A DNA stretch of 6,322 nucleotides, from contig JAAXUL010000486.1 in NCBI GenBank assembly GCA_013336035.1, forward strand, positions 1-6,322. Direction: 5' to 3'. A program made the translations under genes and the position numbers. This document shows, piece by piece, positions 6,004 to 6,322 of the stretch (the stretch's first letter is position 1; the number at the start of each line of letters is the position of its first letter). Source of the DNA: Chloroflexales bacterium (GTDB taxonomy: Bacteria; Chloroflexota; Chloroflexia; Chloroflexales; Chloroflexaceae). A model generated the notes under the pieces. That model had not been told where the DNA came from. It saw only the letters and a program-made list of their open reading frames with translations, and made no database searches.

Positions 6004-6322
6004 TTGACCGCTGCTGAGACGCTGCAACTGATCGCACAGGAGACGAAAACCTGTACCCTGTGCGGGCTCCATACCGGGCGCACACGTGCTGTGCCGGGCG
6101 AGGGCCCGTCCGACGCGAAAGTTATGCTGATCGGCGAGGGGCCTGGCTACCACGAGGATCGGCAGGGCCGCCCGTTCGTTGGCCCCTCGGGCCAATTCCT
6201 CGACGAGCTTCTGGCATTGGCCGGCCTCCAGCGGGCCGACGTCTTCATCGGCAATGTGGTGAAGTGTCGCCCGCCTCAGAACCGCGACCCCCAGCCCGAC
6301 GAGGTGGCCACCTGTACCGAGA
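6004..6322 (+). CDS. Family 4 (Fe-S) uracil-DNA glycosylase, N-terminal 106 residues (3' partial)
   Basis: The product removes uracil from DNA at the first step of base excision repair. Visible motifs are the cluster cysteines Cys17 and Cys20 (TCTLCGL), and Cys88 and Cys104 with the C-x15-C spacing of family 4. The catalytic/uracil-binding loop is GEGPGYHEDRQGRPFVGPSG (44-63), and N84-VVKCRPPQNR (84-94) follows. The gene runs off the right edge at about half the usual 190-220 residues, so the C-terminal HPS-type motif cannot be checked. I chose TTG 6004 because AGGA (5994-5997) lies 6 nt before it and the domain begins soon after. An in-frame TTG at 5983 has AAAAGG too close to it. It is transcribed away from the CBS-enzyme operon from a shared 188-bp region. 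Phage-type SPO1 polymerase-associated glycosylases look similar, but the four cysteines favour the cellular enzyme. Confidence 0.93.
   Translation, partial: MTAAETLQLIAQETKTCTLCGLHTGRTRAVPGEGPSDAKVMLIGEGPGYHEDRQGRPFVGPSGQFLDELLALAGLQRADVFIGNVVKCRPPQNRDPQPDEVATCTE

Noticed and set aside
5816..6085. 90-residue N-terminal extension of the CBS-domain enzyme
   Set aside because: The perfect SD and GTG at 5815, the non-protein-like composition, and the overlap with the divergent promoters and the glycosylase gene all argue against it.

Overview
The window is GC-rich DNA with strong G/C preference at third codon positions. The gene content (single-propeller WD40 protein, proline/alanine-rich lipoprotein, coiled-coil SH3b protein, M14 metallopeptidase, bacterial cystathionine beta-synthase type enzyme, Fe-S uracil-DNA glycosylase) fits a free-living, aerobic or facultative bacterium. 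A filamentous Chloroflexota lineage is my best guess from general resemblance only; the taxon is not proven by anything in the window. No rRNA, tRNA, CRISPR array, insertion sequence or phage gene was seen.

Layout: the left edge (about 2-1076, + strand) holds a membrane segment followed by a complete seven-bladed WD40 propeller. Reading frame and third-position GC both switch at about position 142/143, so these are most likely one membrane-anchored WD40 protein broken by a single-base frameshift or sequence error. Its stop codon meets the stop of the next gene, on the opposite strand, inside a 16-bp perfect palindrome.

From 1081 to 5815 four genes lie on the minus strand as two tight pairs. 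In transcription order they are a PLP-dependent cystathionine beta-synthase/cysteine synthase with two CBS domains, overlapping by one base (TAATG) a 557-residue M14 zinc carboxypeptidase; then, after an 89-bp gap with a possible promoter, a coiled-coil plus SH3b protein followed 6 bp later by an alpha/beta-hydrolase lipoprotein. The first pair could link peptide breakdown with sulfur amino-acid metabolism, but this rests on gene order alone.

The right end (5816-6003) is a divergent promoter region with recognisable -10/-35 elements on both strands and a 9-bp inverted repeat across the minus-strand promoter. It leads rightward into a family 4 (Fe-S) uracil-DNA glycosylase that starts at TTG and runs off the window. 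I found no convincing novel multi-gene system. The most useful leads are the frameshift in the WD40 gene, the 35-bp near-perfect palindrome inside the lipoprotein signal-peptide codons, and the repeat cluster in the divergent promoter.
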